Source: Planctomycetaceae bacterium
GTDB taxonomy: Bacteria; Planctomycetota; Phycisphaerae; Sedimentisphaerales; UBA12454
DNA length: 64,000 nucleotides
Assembly: GCA_021371795.1 (NCBI GenBank)
Contig: JAJFVK010000002.1
Location: forward strand, 1 to 64,000
Reading direction: 5' to 3'
The notes under the pieces were generated by a model. That model was not told the origin of the DNA and made no database searches. It was given only the letters and a program-made list of their open reading frames with translations. This document shows, in pieces, positions 45,907 through 54,328 of this stretch (the first letter of the stretch is position 1; each line of letters opens with the position of its first letter). The position numbers and the translations under genes are program-made.

Positions 45907-45933
45907 TACCGCGTGGGCTGAAGCCCACCCTAC
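45907..45933. repeat. Palindromic repeat, copy 2 of a pair, reversed
   Basis: Core GTGGGCTGAAGCCCAC. Its reverse complement matches 25684-25710 with a single change. It sits between tyrA and purL. Confidence 0.8.
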
Positions 45934-45958
45934 ATATTTAAAACAGGATTTAGCATAA

Positions 45959-48838
45959 ATGGCACAATTTCGTTTTGAAGTTTTTAACAAGGCTGACAGT
46001 GTAGACCTCGGCGGCAGAAATGTTTTTGCGGATGTTAAAGAACTCGGCATCGATACGGTACTCGATGTTCTGTCGGCAAGAGTGTTTTTAATCGAAGGCG
46101 ATTTCGAGGAAGCGTTCGCAAAACGCATCGGCGGCGAATTACTCGCAGACCCTGTTTGCGAAGAATTTTATATCGGAAAATCCGTTCCGCCGGCAGGTCT
46201 TGCCAAAGCCACCATCGTTGAAATACATCTCAAGAGCGGCGTTACAGACCCGGTTGCCGAGTCTGTGATGACGGCTATCGATGATATGGGACAAAAATGT
46301 CAGCATGTTCGCACGGCGAGAAAATATGTTCTGCTGGGAGAAATAACTGACAAGCAGCTCAAGAAAATTGTTCGCAGGCTCTCGAATGACTGTATCGAAG
46401 TTGTTGTTATAGGTTCTGACGCCGAGCCGCCAAGCCCGCATCTTGCGTCATATCAGTTTAATCTTAAAACTCTCGAATTGTTGAGTCTCGATGAGCAGCA
46501 GCTTGTTGAGTTGAGCAAGAAAATGGATTTGTTCCTCAACGCAGTTGAAATGCAAACCATTCAGGATTATTTCAAATCGGTCGGCAGAAATCCAACTGAT
46601 ATTGAACTTGAAGCGATTGCTCAAACGTGGAGCGAGCATTGCGTTCACAAGACACTCAAGAGCAGTGTTGATTTTGAATTTGACGGCAAGCAAACTCATT
46701 TTGATAATCTTATTAAAGAGACGGTTTTTGGCGCAACGCAAAAACTTAATAAAGACTGGTGCATCAGCGTTTTCAAAGATAACGCAGGTGTGATTGAATT
46801 CGACGAGAAAGACGCGATTTGCTTCAAAGTTGAAACACACAATCACCCGTCAGCACTCGACCCTTATGGCGGGGCGGCGACTGGTATCGGCGGCGTTATT
46901 CGAGATCCGATGGGAACCGGTCTTGGCTCAAAGCCGATTGCAAATACTGATATTTTCTGTTTCGCAGAGCCGGACAAGAGTTTCGATGAGATTCCGCGCG
47001 GCGTTCTGCATCCAAAACGAATCGCAAAAGGCGTTGTCGCAGGCGTTCGCGATTATGGCAACAGAATGGGAATACCGACTGTCAACGGCGCGATATTTTT
47101 CGACGACCGTTATCTCGGCAATCCTTTGGTGTTCTGCGGCAATGTCGGAATTATGCCGAGGGATAAATGCTTTGGCAAAACGTCGACCGGCGAATTTATT
47201 GTGGTTGTCGGCGGCAAGACAGGAAGAGACGGCATTCACGGCGCGACGTTCTCCAGCGGCGCGATGACGCACGAACACGAAACGGTATTTTCACACGCTG
47301 TTCAAATCGGAAACGCAATTACCGAAAAGAAAACGCTCGACACATTATTGCAGGCACGCGAACTCGGCTTGTACACCGCGATTACAGATTGCGGAGCGGG
47401 CGGATTGAGCAGTGCGGTCGGCGAAATGGGCGCGGAACTCGGCGCTGATGTTGAACTTTCAAAAGTACCGTTGAAATACGCGGGGCTTTCTTATACTGAA
47501 ATATGGATCAGCGAAGCACAGGAACGAATGGTTATCTCGGTAAAGCCGGAGAACCTTGAAAAGATTAGCGCAATATTCGCAGGTGAAAACGTTGAGGCTA
47601 CAATCATCGGCACATTCACCGACAACAAAAAACTGACGCTGAAATATAATGGCACGCAGGTCGGGCAAATCGATATGGATTTTCTGCACGATGGTCTGCC
47701 GAAATATTCACGCAAGGCGAAATGGATGACAAAGGTATTTTCAGAGCCGGCGATTGCGGCGAAAGAAAACTACAATAACGACCTTGTGAAAATTCTTTCC
47801 ACATATAATGTGGCGAGCAAGGAATGGGTCATTCGTCAATACGACCACGAAGTGCAGGGCGGTTCGGTTGTTAAGCCGCTGGGCGGAATTACTAATGATG
47901 GGCCGAATGACGCGGCGGTTGTTCAGCCGAAGTTCGACAGCGACAAGGGCATCGCAATCGGATGCGGTATGAATCCTTTATACGGCGATATCGACCCGTA
48001 CTGGATGGCGATGGCTGGAATTGATGAGGCGATTCGAAACGTTGTTTGCGTCGGCGCTCGGCCGGACAGAATCGCGATACTCGATAATTTCTGCTGGGCA
48101 GACTGTAAGAAAGAAGAAACGCTGGGGTCGCTTGTTCGCGCGGCACAGGCCTGTTACGATGGCGCGGTCGCGTTCGGCACGCCTTTCATTTCCGGCAAAG
48201 ATTCGCTGAATAATAATTTCATCTGCGATGACGGAACTGAAATTGCAATCCCTGCGACGCTGCTTATCAGCGCGATGGGAATTGTTGACGATGTGAAAAA
48301 ATGCGTAACGGCAGATTTGAAGGCCGCGGGCAATATGATTTTTGTTGTCGGTCTTACACGCAACGAACTTGGCGGCTCACATTATTACAAAACTAAAAAG
48401 CAAGTCGGAGCGAATGTTCCGAAAGTCGATTTACGAACGGCGAAATTAACCGCTGAAAAAATTTACAAGGCGATTGACGCAGGACTCGTCGCGAGCTGCC
48501 ATGATTGCAGCGAAGGCGGCCTTGCGGTTGCGCTTGCGGAAATGGCGTTCTCCGGCGGATTAGGCGTTATGGCTGATTTGAAAGGCCTGCCGAAGACGGA
48601 TGATTGTGCGAATCTTGCGGCGCAGCTTTTCAGCGAATCGTGTTCGAGATATGTTGTCGAAGTTACGCCGGGAAAATTCAACGATTTCGCGAAGATGATG
48701 CTCGGCGTTCCGTTCGGACAAATCGGCAGAGTAATCGAAGTTAAACATTTAATTATTAAAGACAGTACCGGCAAAAATATTATTGATGCGGAGATTGATA
48801 GTTTGAAAGATGCCTGGCTGAAACCTTTGAAATGGTAA
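45959..48838 (+). CDS. purL: Phosphoribosylformylglycinamidine synthase, PurS-like domain fused to PurL
   Basis: Purine synthesis enzyme that makes FGAM from FGAR with ATP and ammonia; 959 residues. Residues 1-165 contain two PurS-like alpha/beta halves (MAQFRFEVFNKADSVDLGG, and ATIVEIHLKSGVTDPVAESV). Then follow the two PurL half-barrels: TWSEHCVHKTLKSS, CFKVETHNHPSALDPYGGAATGIGGVIRDPMGTG, GRDGIHGATFSSG, DCGAGGLSSAVGEMG and a second half with PLGGI, VCVGARPD, SGKDSLNN, CHDCSEGGLAVALAEMAF. Fused PurS-PurL proteins occur in several phyla. The glutaminase domain is supplied by purQ, seven bases downstream. Confidence 0.96.
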   Translation: MAQFRFEVFNKADSVDLGGRNVFADVKELGIDTVLDVLSARVFLIEGDFEEAFAKRIGGELLADPVCEEFYIGKSVPPAGLAKATIVEIHLKSGVTDPVAESVMTAIDDMGQKCQHVRTARKYVLLGEITDKQLKKIVRRLSNDCIEVVVIGSDAEPPSPHLASYQFNLKTLELLSLDEQQLVELSKKMDLFLNAVEMQTIQDYFKSVGRNPTDIELEAIAQTWSEHCVHKTLKSSVDFEFDGKQTHFDNLIKETVFGATQKLNKDWCISVFKDNAGVIEFDEKDAICFKVETHNHPSALDPYGGAATGIGGVIRDPMGTGLGSKPIANTDIFCFAEPDKSFDEIPRGVLHPKRIAKGVVAGVRDYGNRMGIPTVNGAIFFDDRYLGNPLVFCGNVGIMPRDKCFGKTSTGEFIVVVGGKTGRDGIHGATFSSGAMTHEHETVFSHAVQIGNAITEKKTLDTLLQARELGLYTAITDCGAGGLSSAVGEMGAELGADVELSKVPLKYAGLSYTEIWISEAQERMVISVKPENLEKISAIFAGENVEATIIGTFTDNKKLTLKYNGTQVGQIDMDFLHDGLPKYSRKAKWMTKVFSEPAIAAKENYNNDLVKILSTYNVASKEWVIRQYDHEVQGGSVVKPLGGITNDGPNDAAVVQPKFDSDKGIAIGCGMNPLYGDIDPYWMAMAGIDEAIRNVVCVGARPDRIAILDNFCWADCKKEETLGSLVRAAQACYDGAVAFGTPFISGKDSLNNNFICDDGTEIAIPATLLISAMGIVDDVKKCVTADLKAAGNMIFVVGLTRNELGGSHYYKTKKQVGANVPKVDLRTAKLTAEKIYKAIDAGLVASCHDCSEGGLAVALAEMAFSGGLGVMADLKGLPKTDDCANLAAQLFSESCSRYVVEVTPGKFNDFAKMMLGVPFGQIGRVIEVKHLIIKDSTGKNIIDAEIDSLKDAWLKPLKW

Positions 48839-48845
48839 TGAATAT

Positions 48846-49628
48846 ATGACTGATGTTAGAGCGATAGTTTTACGAGCGGCAGGAATTAATTGTGATGTTG
48901 AGACGCAGCACGCGCTGGAACTTTCAGGCGCGACGGCTGAACGAATTCACGTAAACAGAATTATCGAGAGTCCGGAACTTCTTGAGCAATTCCAGATTAT
49001 GGTGATTCCGGGCGGATTCAGCTACGGCGATGATGTCGCGGCGGGCAAGATTCTTGCCAATCAGATTGTTCACCATCTTTCCGACAGGCTCAACAGTTTT
49101 ATCGAAGCGGGCAAACTTGTGCTCGGCATCTGCAACGGTTTTCAGGTTCTTGTAAAGACCGGCATTCTCGGCAAAGTTGACGCAGACGCAAGACAGCAGA
49201 TAACGATTGCGAATAATGATTGCGGCAAATTCGAGGACAGATGGGTTTATCTTGAGCCATCGAGCAAGAAATGTATTTTCATAGAGCAGGGCAGGAGAAT
49301 TTATCTGCCGATAGCGCACGGCGAAGGCAAAGTTCTTTTCGAAAGCAACAATGTGTTCGAGAAAGTCAAAGCTGATGACAGAATTGCGTTCAGGTATGTA
49401 GATGAGAACGGGAATTTCGGAGATTTTCCAATTAATCCGAACGGCTCGACTGATGCGATTGCTGCGCTTTGCGATTCAACCGGCAGAGTGATGGGTCTTA
49501 TGCCGCATCCGGAAAGATTCGTGCGAAACACACAGCATCCACACTGGACGAGACTTGCTGATAAAACACGCGCTGACGGCAGGACGATTTTTGATAATGC
49601 TGTTAAATATGTGAAACAAAACTTGTAA
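48846..49628 (+). CDS. purQ: Phosphoribosylformylglycinamidine synthase, glutaminase subunit
   Basis: Class I glutamine amidotransferase that gives ammonia to PurL; 260 residues. The nucleophile Cys is in LGICNGFQVL, preceded by VIPGGFSYGDDVAAGKI. The His-Glu pair of the triad is in MPHPERFVRN, and HGEGKVLF is also conserved. It follows purL closely and is co-translated. A spacer of 50 bases with GTGAAAAGTG words leads to the S23 gene. Confidence 0.96.
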   Translation: MTDVRAIVLRAAGINCDVETQHALELSGATAERIHVNRIIESPELLEQFQIMVIPGGFSYGDDVAAGKILANQIVHHLSDRLNSFIEAGKLVLGICNGFQVLVKTGILGKVDADARQQITIANNDCGKFEDRWVYLEPSSKKCIFIEQGRRIYLPIAHGEGKVLFESNNVFEKVKADDRIAFRYVDENGNFGDFPINPNGSTDAIAALCDSTGRVMGLMPHPERFVRNTQHPHWTRLADKTRADGRTIFDNAVKYVKQNL

Positions 49629-49662
49629 GTGAATAGTGAAAAACGAAAAGTGAAAAGTGTGG
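49627..49662. repeat. GTGAATAGTGAAAA-type repeat, left flank of the S23 gene
   Basis: AGTGAATAGTGAAAAACG and AAAAGTGAAAAGTG. The inverted words CACTTTTCACTGTTCAC stand at 50029-50045, on the other side of the S23 gene, and GTGAATAGTGAATG at 51131. Confidence 0.65.
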
Positions 49663-49677
49663 AATTTTCTTTTTTAA

Positions 49678-50024
49678 ATGAAAACGTCGATACTTAAAGA
49701 GAAGTCTTATAAATATGCAATCAGAATTGTCAAATTGTCTCAATATCTGCAATCCGAGAAAAAAGATTTTATATTAAGCAAGCAAATCCTGCGAAGCGGT
49801 ACTTCAATAGGCGCATTAGTTAGAGAGGCAGAGTTCCGGCAAAGTAAAGCTGATTTTACGAATAAAATGAGTATAGCTTTAAAAGAAGCAAATGAAACGG
49901 ATTATTGGCTGTTATTGTTGCATGATACAAAATACATCAACACAAAATTATTTGACAGTTTAGAACAAGATTGCAAAGAAATCATAGCATGTTAGTTTCC
50001 ACAGTCAAAACAAGCAAAAAATAA
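49678..50024 (+). pseudogene. Four-helix-bundle protein (S23 type), frameshifted near its end
   Basis: Small four-helix-bundle protein of the 23S-rRNA-intervening-sequence family (about 118 residues). The usual helices are present: SYKYAIRIVKLSQYL, ILSKQILRSGTSIGALVREAEFRQSKADFTNKMSIALKEA, ETDYWLLLLHD. The frame ends with EIIAC at 49995, but in the next frame the family tail MLVSTVKTSKK follows to the stop at 50022-50024. One missing base near 49988 explains it. Only about 12 residues are lost, so the product may still work. It is enclosed by inverted GTGAAAAGTG repeats. Function unknown. Confidence 0.8.
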
Positions 50025-50049
50025 TATCACTTTTCACTGTTCACTTTAT

Positions 50050-50112
50050 CTGATGATTCCCATTCTTTCGGCTCCATCCTCTTGTAAAGTTTTGTTCTAT
50101 AAATCTTCCATA
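50050..50112 (-). pseudogene. Degenerate fragment of an NtrC-type regulator 3' end
   Basis: On the plus strand GATTCCCATTCTTTCGGC and, after a gap, CTTGTAAAGTTTTGTTCT are near copies of 52769 onward, the last 100 bases of the intact regulator gene (52764-54152), with about 22 bases missing in between. The reading frame is broken. It lies 2.7 kb away from the intact gene, with the RAYT cassette and another gene between. It is likely a duplicated end left by a rearrangement, or the remnant of a paralogue. Confidence 0.7.
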
Positions 50113-50120
50113 AGTCAATT

Positions 50121-50203
50121 AAGGTGTCTGACACCTTTTAAATGCTTTTCAAATAAAGACTTACATTGGCATATTTTATAAAAATGTTCCTGACACCTTT
50201 TAT
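50121..50203. repeat. REP-type repeat unit, left of the RAYT gene
   Basis: Palindrome AAGGTGTCTGACACCTT (50121-50137), then after about 48 bases GTTCCTGACACCTTTTAT. The right side of the RAYT gene carries the same two words in the same order and orientation (51021-51107). Confidence 0.85.
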
Positions 50204-50240
50204 GCTTGAAATGCTTAAAATTTATGGTATTATAAATTTT

Positions 50241-50924
50241 ATGGGAAGAGCTTTAAGAATATTGCCGGGAGGTTACGCATACCATATTTTTAATAGGGCT
50301 AATGCGCGTGTGCCAATCTTTACCAATGAACAGGATTATCTACTGTTTGAGAATACATTATTCCAAGCCTGTATCAAATTTGATATGCGATTGTGTACAT
50401 ATTGCATAATGCCGAATCATTGGCATCTTGTGTTGTGGCCGCAAAAGGATAATGAAATTTCGTCTTTTATGCGTTGGCTTACATTATCGCATACACAACG
50501 GTGGCATTCGACTCATAAAACAACAGGTTCCGGTCATCTTTATCAAGGACGTTTTAAATCATTTCCCGTTCAGGAAGATTCACATTTTCTTACGCTTTGT
50601 AGATACGTCGAACGCAATCCTTTAAATGCTGCCATGGTCGAAAAGGCGGAACAGTGGAGATGGTCTGCGATGTGGCACAGAATGAATAAAATCAAACATA
50701 ATAATATTCCACTTTCACAATGGCCGGTCGAAATGCCTAATGATTGGCAAATGTTAGTTAATCAAGTTTTACATGAAAAAGAAATTGCAGAGATCCGAAG
50801 ATCAATCGAAAAGAACAGGCCGTTTGGCGAAGTTGAATGGATGATGAAAACATCGTCTTCACTTGGTTTGAACTCTACTTTAAAGGGACGCGGAAGACCT
50901 CTGAAAACAAAAGGCAACCTCTAA
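50241..50924 (+). CDS. REP-associated tyrosine transposase (RAYT, Y1 family)
   Basis: A HUH-type single-strand DNA transposase of the IS200-like/RAYT group, 227 residues. Opening YAYHIFNRANARVPIF, then the metal-binding HUH motif in YCIMPNHWHLVLWP, SSFMRWLTLSHTQRWH, GSGHLYQGRFKSFPV and the catalytic Tyr in LCRYVERNPLNAAMV. The end (SSLGLNSTLKGRGRPLKTKG) is usual for RAYTs. ATG 50241 is preceded by TATAAA and matches family length; a frame from 50166 would add 25 residues. RAYT genes are single copy and flanked by REP repeats, which is just what is seen here. Confidence 0.92.
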   Translation: MGRALRILPGGYAYHIFNRANARVPIFTNEQDYLLFENTLFQACIKFDMRLCTYCIMPNHWHLVLWPQKDNEISSFMRWLTLSHTQRWHSTHKTTGSGHLYQGRFKSFPVQEDSHFLTLCRYVERNPLNAAMVEKAEQWRWSAMWHRMNKIKHNNIPLSQWPVEMPNDWQMLVNQVLHEKEIAEIRRSIEKNRPFGEVEWMMKTSSSLGLNSTLKGRGRPLKTKGNL

Positions 50925-51020
50925 AAATTCATTTCTGCTGCGACTGCCAGCAATTTCCACCGCCATTGTTATTAAGCCAAAATACCTCAATAAGTTTCCT
51001 ATGTAATAGTATTATATAAC

Positions 51021-51107
51021 ATTAAAAGGTGTCTGACACCTTTTAATACCTTTATTTATAAAGGTTTATAGTGGTGTTTATAATAAAATTGTACCTGACA
51101 CCTTTTT
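51021..51107. repeat. REP-type repeat unit, right of the RAYT gene
   Basis: Perfect palindrome: ATTAAAAGGTGTC, T, GACACCTTTTAAT (51021-51047), then after about 43 bases GTACCTGACACCTTTTT (51091-51107). Confidence 0.88.
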
Positions 51108-51187
51108 GGATAGATTGACAAAACCTTTTATAGTGAATAGTGAATGCCGAAGGCATTCCTTTGGGAAAACAATTGCTTCCTGTATTA

Positions 51188-52744
51188 TTACTTAAGGTTT
51201 CTTTGCCAATAAATTATATCATCACTATCGTCCTTGCTGTCTTTACCGACAGCATACAAAGTGGCTTGCTTCCCGTCATTGCTATAAATTATTTTGCCAT
51301 CGGAATCCGGGTTGTTCGGCAGTTGAGTTGTAAAACCGGCCTGACTAAGTTTTGAAATATCTTCCGGATAACAGCCTTTGATTAATTTGTATTCCTCAAG
51401 GTCAAGCATGAAATAACCTGCCGAAAGTGTTGTATTTGCATTTTGAAAAACTTTGTAAACTGCAGCAGTTACTTTATCAGTGCTATTATTATTAAAAATT
51501 TTTTCCCTGTGTATTATAAATGAATTAAAAATCGAAAATTCACTTTTGTTTTCTGTGCGTGTTCTGGTTTGCTCAAACACAGTTTGATAATGCTTTTGGG
51601 CGTATTTTTCGAGACCTGAAATTGAACCAATCTCTCTAAAGTCCGGATTAAGTGGTGTTACCATTGGCATATTAGAGCCAAATGCCTCAACATAACTCGC
51701 ACATGTCATAAATATTTCACCAGTAGGGTTTGGTGGCGGCAGTTCGGCAGGAAAGAATTCTTTAAGCAGTTGTCTGGCTTTTTGCAACTCCTGGCTTGTA
51801 TAATTATCATGCTTTGCAAGCAGCCTGATGTTAAGTTTGATAGTGAAATATCCTAAAAGCTGCTCCTTGAAAGTTTTTCCATGAATAAAATGTCTGGAAG
51901 TCTTCAGTTGGGTTTGAAGTAAATTGAGCCAGTTCACGTCAAATACTCCTGCAATCTGGCCTGCTGTTATATTTCTACAAAAATTTATAAGCGGATAAAC
52001 TATTTCACCTGGAGTAATTTTCGGGTCGTTCTGGTCTGTAATTTCAAGAAAAGATATGTTTTTATAGGTCGCATTGCAATAGCTAATGGATGATGCTTTT
52101 TTAAAGTTCTCCCATGCAGAGGTGTTTTCGTAAAACCATTTTTGTAAATTTTCTCTCTGGGTATCATTAAAATCGAATTGGTTGTATTTGAAATTTTCTA
52201 TTATGCTGTTTTGAAAATTATCTTCCAGCTTTGTACAGGTTACAGCGGCTTCAATATAATAAGGCTAAGCATTTTCAGATTGATTAGGCTCAGCACCCAT
52301 AGAATTAAACGCGGCGGTGTAGTCTTTTCTGAAAAAATCATAATCTATGCAACAGTAAGAAGTATAAAATAGGGGCAAACTAAATACCATTAAATAGGCA
52401 GTGAATGGAAATACAATCTTTGTGCCTCTTGCACTTCTTATTTCTAAATAACAGACAAATGAAAGTATTAAAGGGGAAACAATTCCGACTACGATGATGA
52501 GAAAAATGTTTATGTTTTTGCTAATTACTGCAATTAATAATGGTAATATACAGCCTATATATCCTATCAGGGCAGCAATGCCGGCAATGATATGCAACTT
52601 TACTGCATGGTGTCGAAGTTCGCGAATTTGGTCTTTATCGTTAATATTTTCAGGTTTATTGTAAGTGTCTTTTAATAAAATAAATGCCTTTAATTTAGTA
52701 ATCCAAAATATCACTAAACATATTATTAGCAAAATGCCTAACAT
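51188..52744 (-). pseudogene. Membrane-anchored hypothetical protein with an in-frame amber stop
   Basis: Read as one frame this is 518 codons from ATG 52744 (AGAGGAG 6 bases upstream, 19 bases after the regulator gene). Residues 1-159 have helices LGILLIICLVIFWI, AGIAALIGYIGCILPLLIAV and FPFTAYLMVFSLPLFYT, ending MGAEPNQSENA before TAG at 52265-52267. The frame then stays open for 109 codons without a start codon (PYYIEAAVTCTKLEDN onward) and joins a 249-residue part beginning with GTG 51937. The join ENA-stop-PYYIEAA resembles NALPYYIEA-type motifs of Planctomycetota proteins, so a Leu or Trp codon has probably become TAG. Function unknown. The C-terminal half holds YPEDISKLSQAG and PDSDGKIIYSNDGKQA, which recall prepilin-type endings. 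Confidence 0.82.
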
Positions 52745-52763
52745 AAACGCTCCTCTGATTTAT

Positions 52764-54152
52764 TTATCTGATTCCCATTCTTTCGGCTTCGTCTTCGAGG
52801 CCGTATTTTTTCATCTTCTTATAAAGCGTTGTTCTGTTAATCTTCAGCGCAAGAGCAGTTAATTGTCTGTTCCAGTTATTTGCCTCAAGCGCGGCTCGCA
52901 AAATTTTTCGCTCCGGCTCGGCAATCGCCGACTTCAAACTCGTACTGTCAAAATCATCCGCAGAGTTCAACGGTGCATAAGCCGTAACATTGAAAGGTAA
53001 ATCATCGAACGTGATATAATCCGTCTTACTCAAAAGCACCGCACGCTCTATCACATTCTCCAGTTCGCGAACGTTGCCAGGCCAGTCATATCTCTGCAAT
53101 ACACTCATCGCTTCATTATCAATGCCTAACTTCATACGGTTGTGCGCAATGCAGAAATTCTTCATAAACTGCTGCGCGAGCAGCGGAATATCGGCGGGAC
53201 GTTCGTTAAGCGACGGCAGATTAATCGTTATCACATTCAAGCGATAATACAAATCTTCCCTGAATCGACCTGCACGGACTTCATTCATCATATTCTGGTT
53301 CGAGGCGACAATCACTCTGGTATCCACGGTAGTCGTTTTGTTGCTGCCGACAGGTTCAAATTGTCTGTCCTGAATCACGCGCAGAAATTTTACCTGCAGC
53401 GCAGCGGATGCTGTTGAAATTTCATCGAGGAAAATAGTCCCGCCGTCGGCGGCGAGGAATTTGCCCTGCTTGTCGCTGATTGCGCCGGTGAATGAGCCTT
53501 TGACGTGGCCGAATAATTCACTTTCGAGCAGCGTTTCCGGCAGCGCACCGCAGTTCACTTCGACAAACGGCTTGTCTCTTCTGTCTGAACGGTAATGAAT
53601 TGCTCTTGCGAGCATTGTTTTACCTGTTCCGCTTGAGCCGGTCATAAGAATCGTTGACCTGCTGTCGGCGACCGCTTCAATAAGGTCGAAGATTTTCGCC
53701 ATTTTGTAGTCCTGGCTGACAATATTTTCCAGACTATATTTATGTACAAGCTGGCTCTTTAGATTCGCGTTTTCACTAATAAGTGACTGCTGCTTGAGCG
53801 ATCTTTCGATTGTCAGCCGCAGTTCGTCATCGACAACCGGTTTTGTCAGATAATCGTAAGCTCCCTGCTTGATTGCCTCTACTGCGCTTTCAATTGTGCC
53901 GTAACCTGTAATAATGATGACAACTGTTTGCGGATAGTTTTGTCTTATCAGATTGAGCAGCTCGAAGCCGTTGCCGTCCGGCAGGTTCACGTCAGTGATG
54001 ACCAGATGGAAACGCTGTCTTTGCAGTCGGCTCAATGCCTGTCTGTAAGAGTCTGCGCCGACAACGCCGTAGCCTTCGAGTTTCAAAAACTCGCAAAGCG
54101 AATCAAGAATGATTTTGTCATCATCTACAACTAAAATGTTTACAGGAACCAT
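52764..54152 (-). CDS. NtrC-family sigma-54-dependent response regulator
   Basis: 462 residues from ATG 54152 (GGAAGG upstream). Receiver at 1-120 ([12 protein letters not shown], Asp in [13 protein letters not shown], Lys in YLTKPV), AAA+ activator domain at about 140-370 with Walker A GSSGTGKT, the sigma-54 contact loop GSFTGA, Walker [10 protein letters not shown], and the arginine finger region [11 protein letters not shown] Fis-type helix-turn-helix ends the protein ([26 protein letters not shown]). It activates sigma-54 RNA polymerase from an upstream site. The kinase gene lies just upstream on the same strand. A sigma-54 promoter candidate lies beyond it, at 55676. Confidence 0.95.
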   Translation of the reverse strand: MVPVNILVVDDDKIILDSLCEFLKLEGYGVVGADSYRQALSRLQRQRFHLVITDVNLPDGNGFELLNLIRQNYPQTVVIIITGYGTIESAVEAIKQGAYDYLTKPVVDDELRLTIERSLKQQSLISENANLKSQLVHKYSLENIVSQDYKMAKIFDLIEAVADSRSTILMTGSSGTGKTMLARAIHYRSDRRDKPFVEVNCGALPETLLESELFGHVKGSFTGAISDKQGKFLAADGGTIFLDEISTASAALQVKFLRVIQDRQFEPVGSNKTTTVDTRVIVASNQNMMNEVRAGRFREDLYYRLNVITINLPSLNERPADIPLLAQQFMKNFCIAHNRMKLGIDNEAMSVLQRYDWPGNVRELENVIERAVLLSKTDYITFDDLPFNVTAYAPLNSADDFDSTSLKSAIAEPERKILRAALEANNWNRQLTALALKINRTTLYKKMKKYGLEDEAERMGIR

Positions 54153-54164
54153 AAATACCTTCCA

Positions 54165-54290
54165 AATATCATATATCAAATATCAAAATGCAAAAATCAA
54201 AATTCTTGAACCGGCCGTTGGCCGAGCTATTTAATTTTGAATTTTACAATGTCATCCCCACCTTCGTGAGGACAAGCTTTTATATTTGAT
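54165..54290. repeat. Composite interspersed repeats between kinase and regulator genes
   Basis: Contains ATATCAAATATCAAAATGC, then GGCCGTTGGCC, and CATCCCCACCTTCGTGAGG, each a type of short repeat also found elsewhere in the window. The 176-base gap between two genes of one operon is filled by them. Confidence 0.5.
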
Positions 54291-54328
54291 TTTGTGCCTT
54301 TACAAACTATCTTATTCGCGCTATCGTA

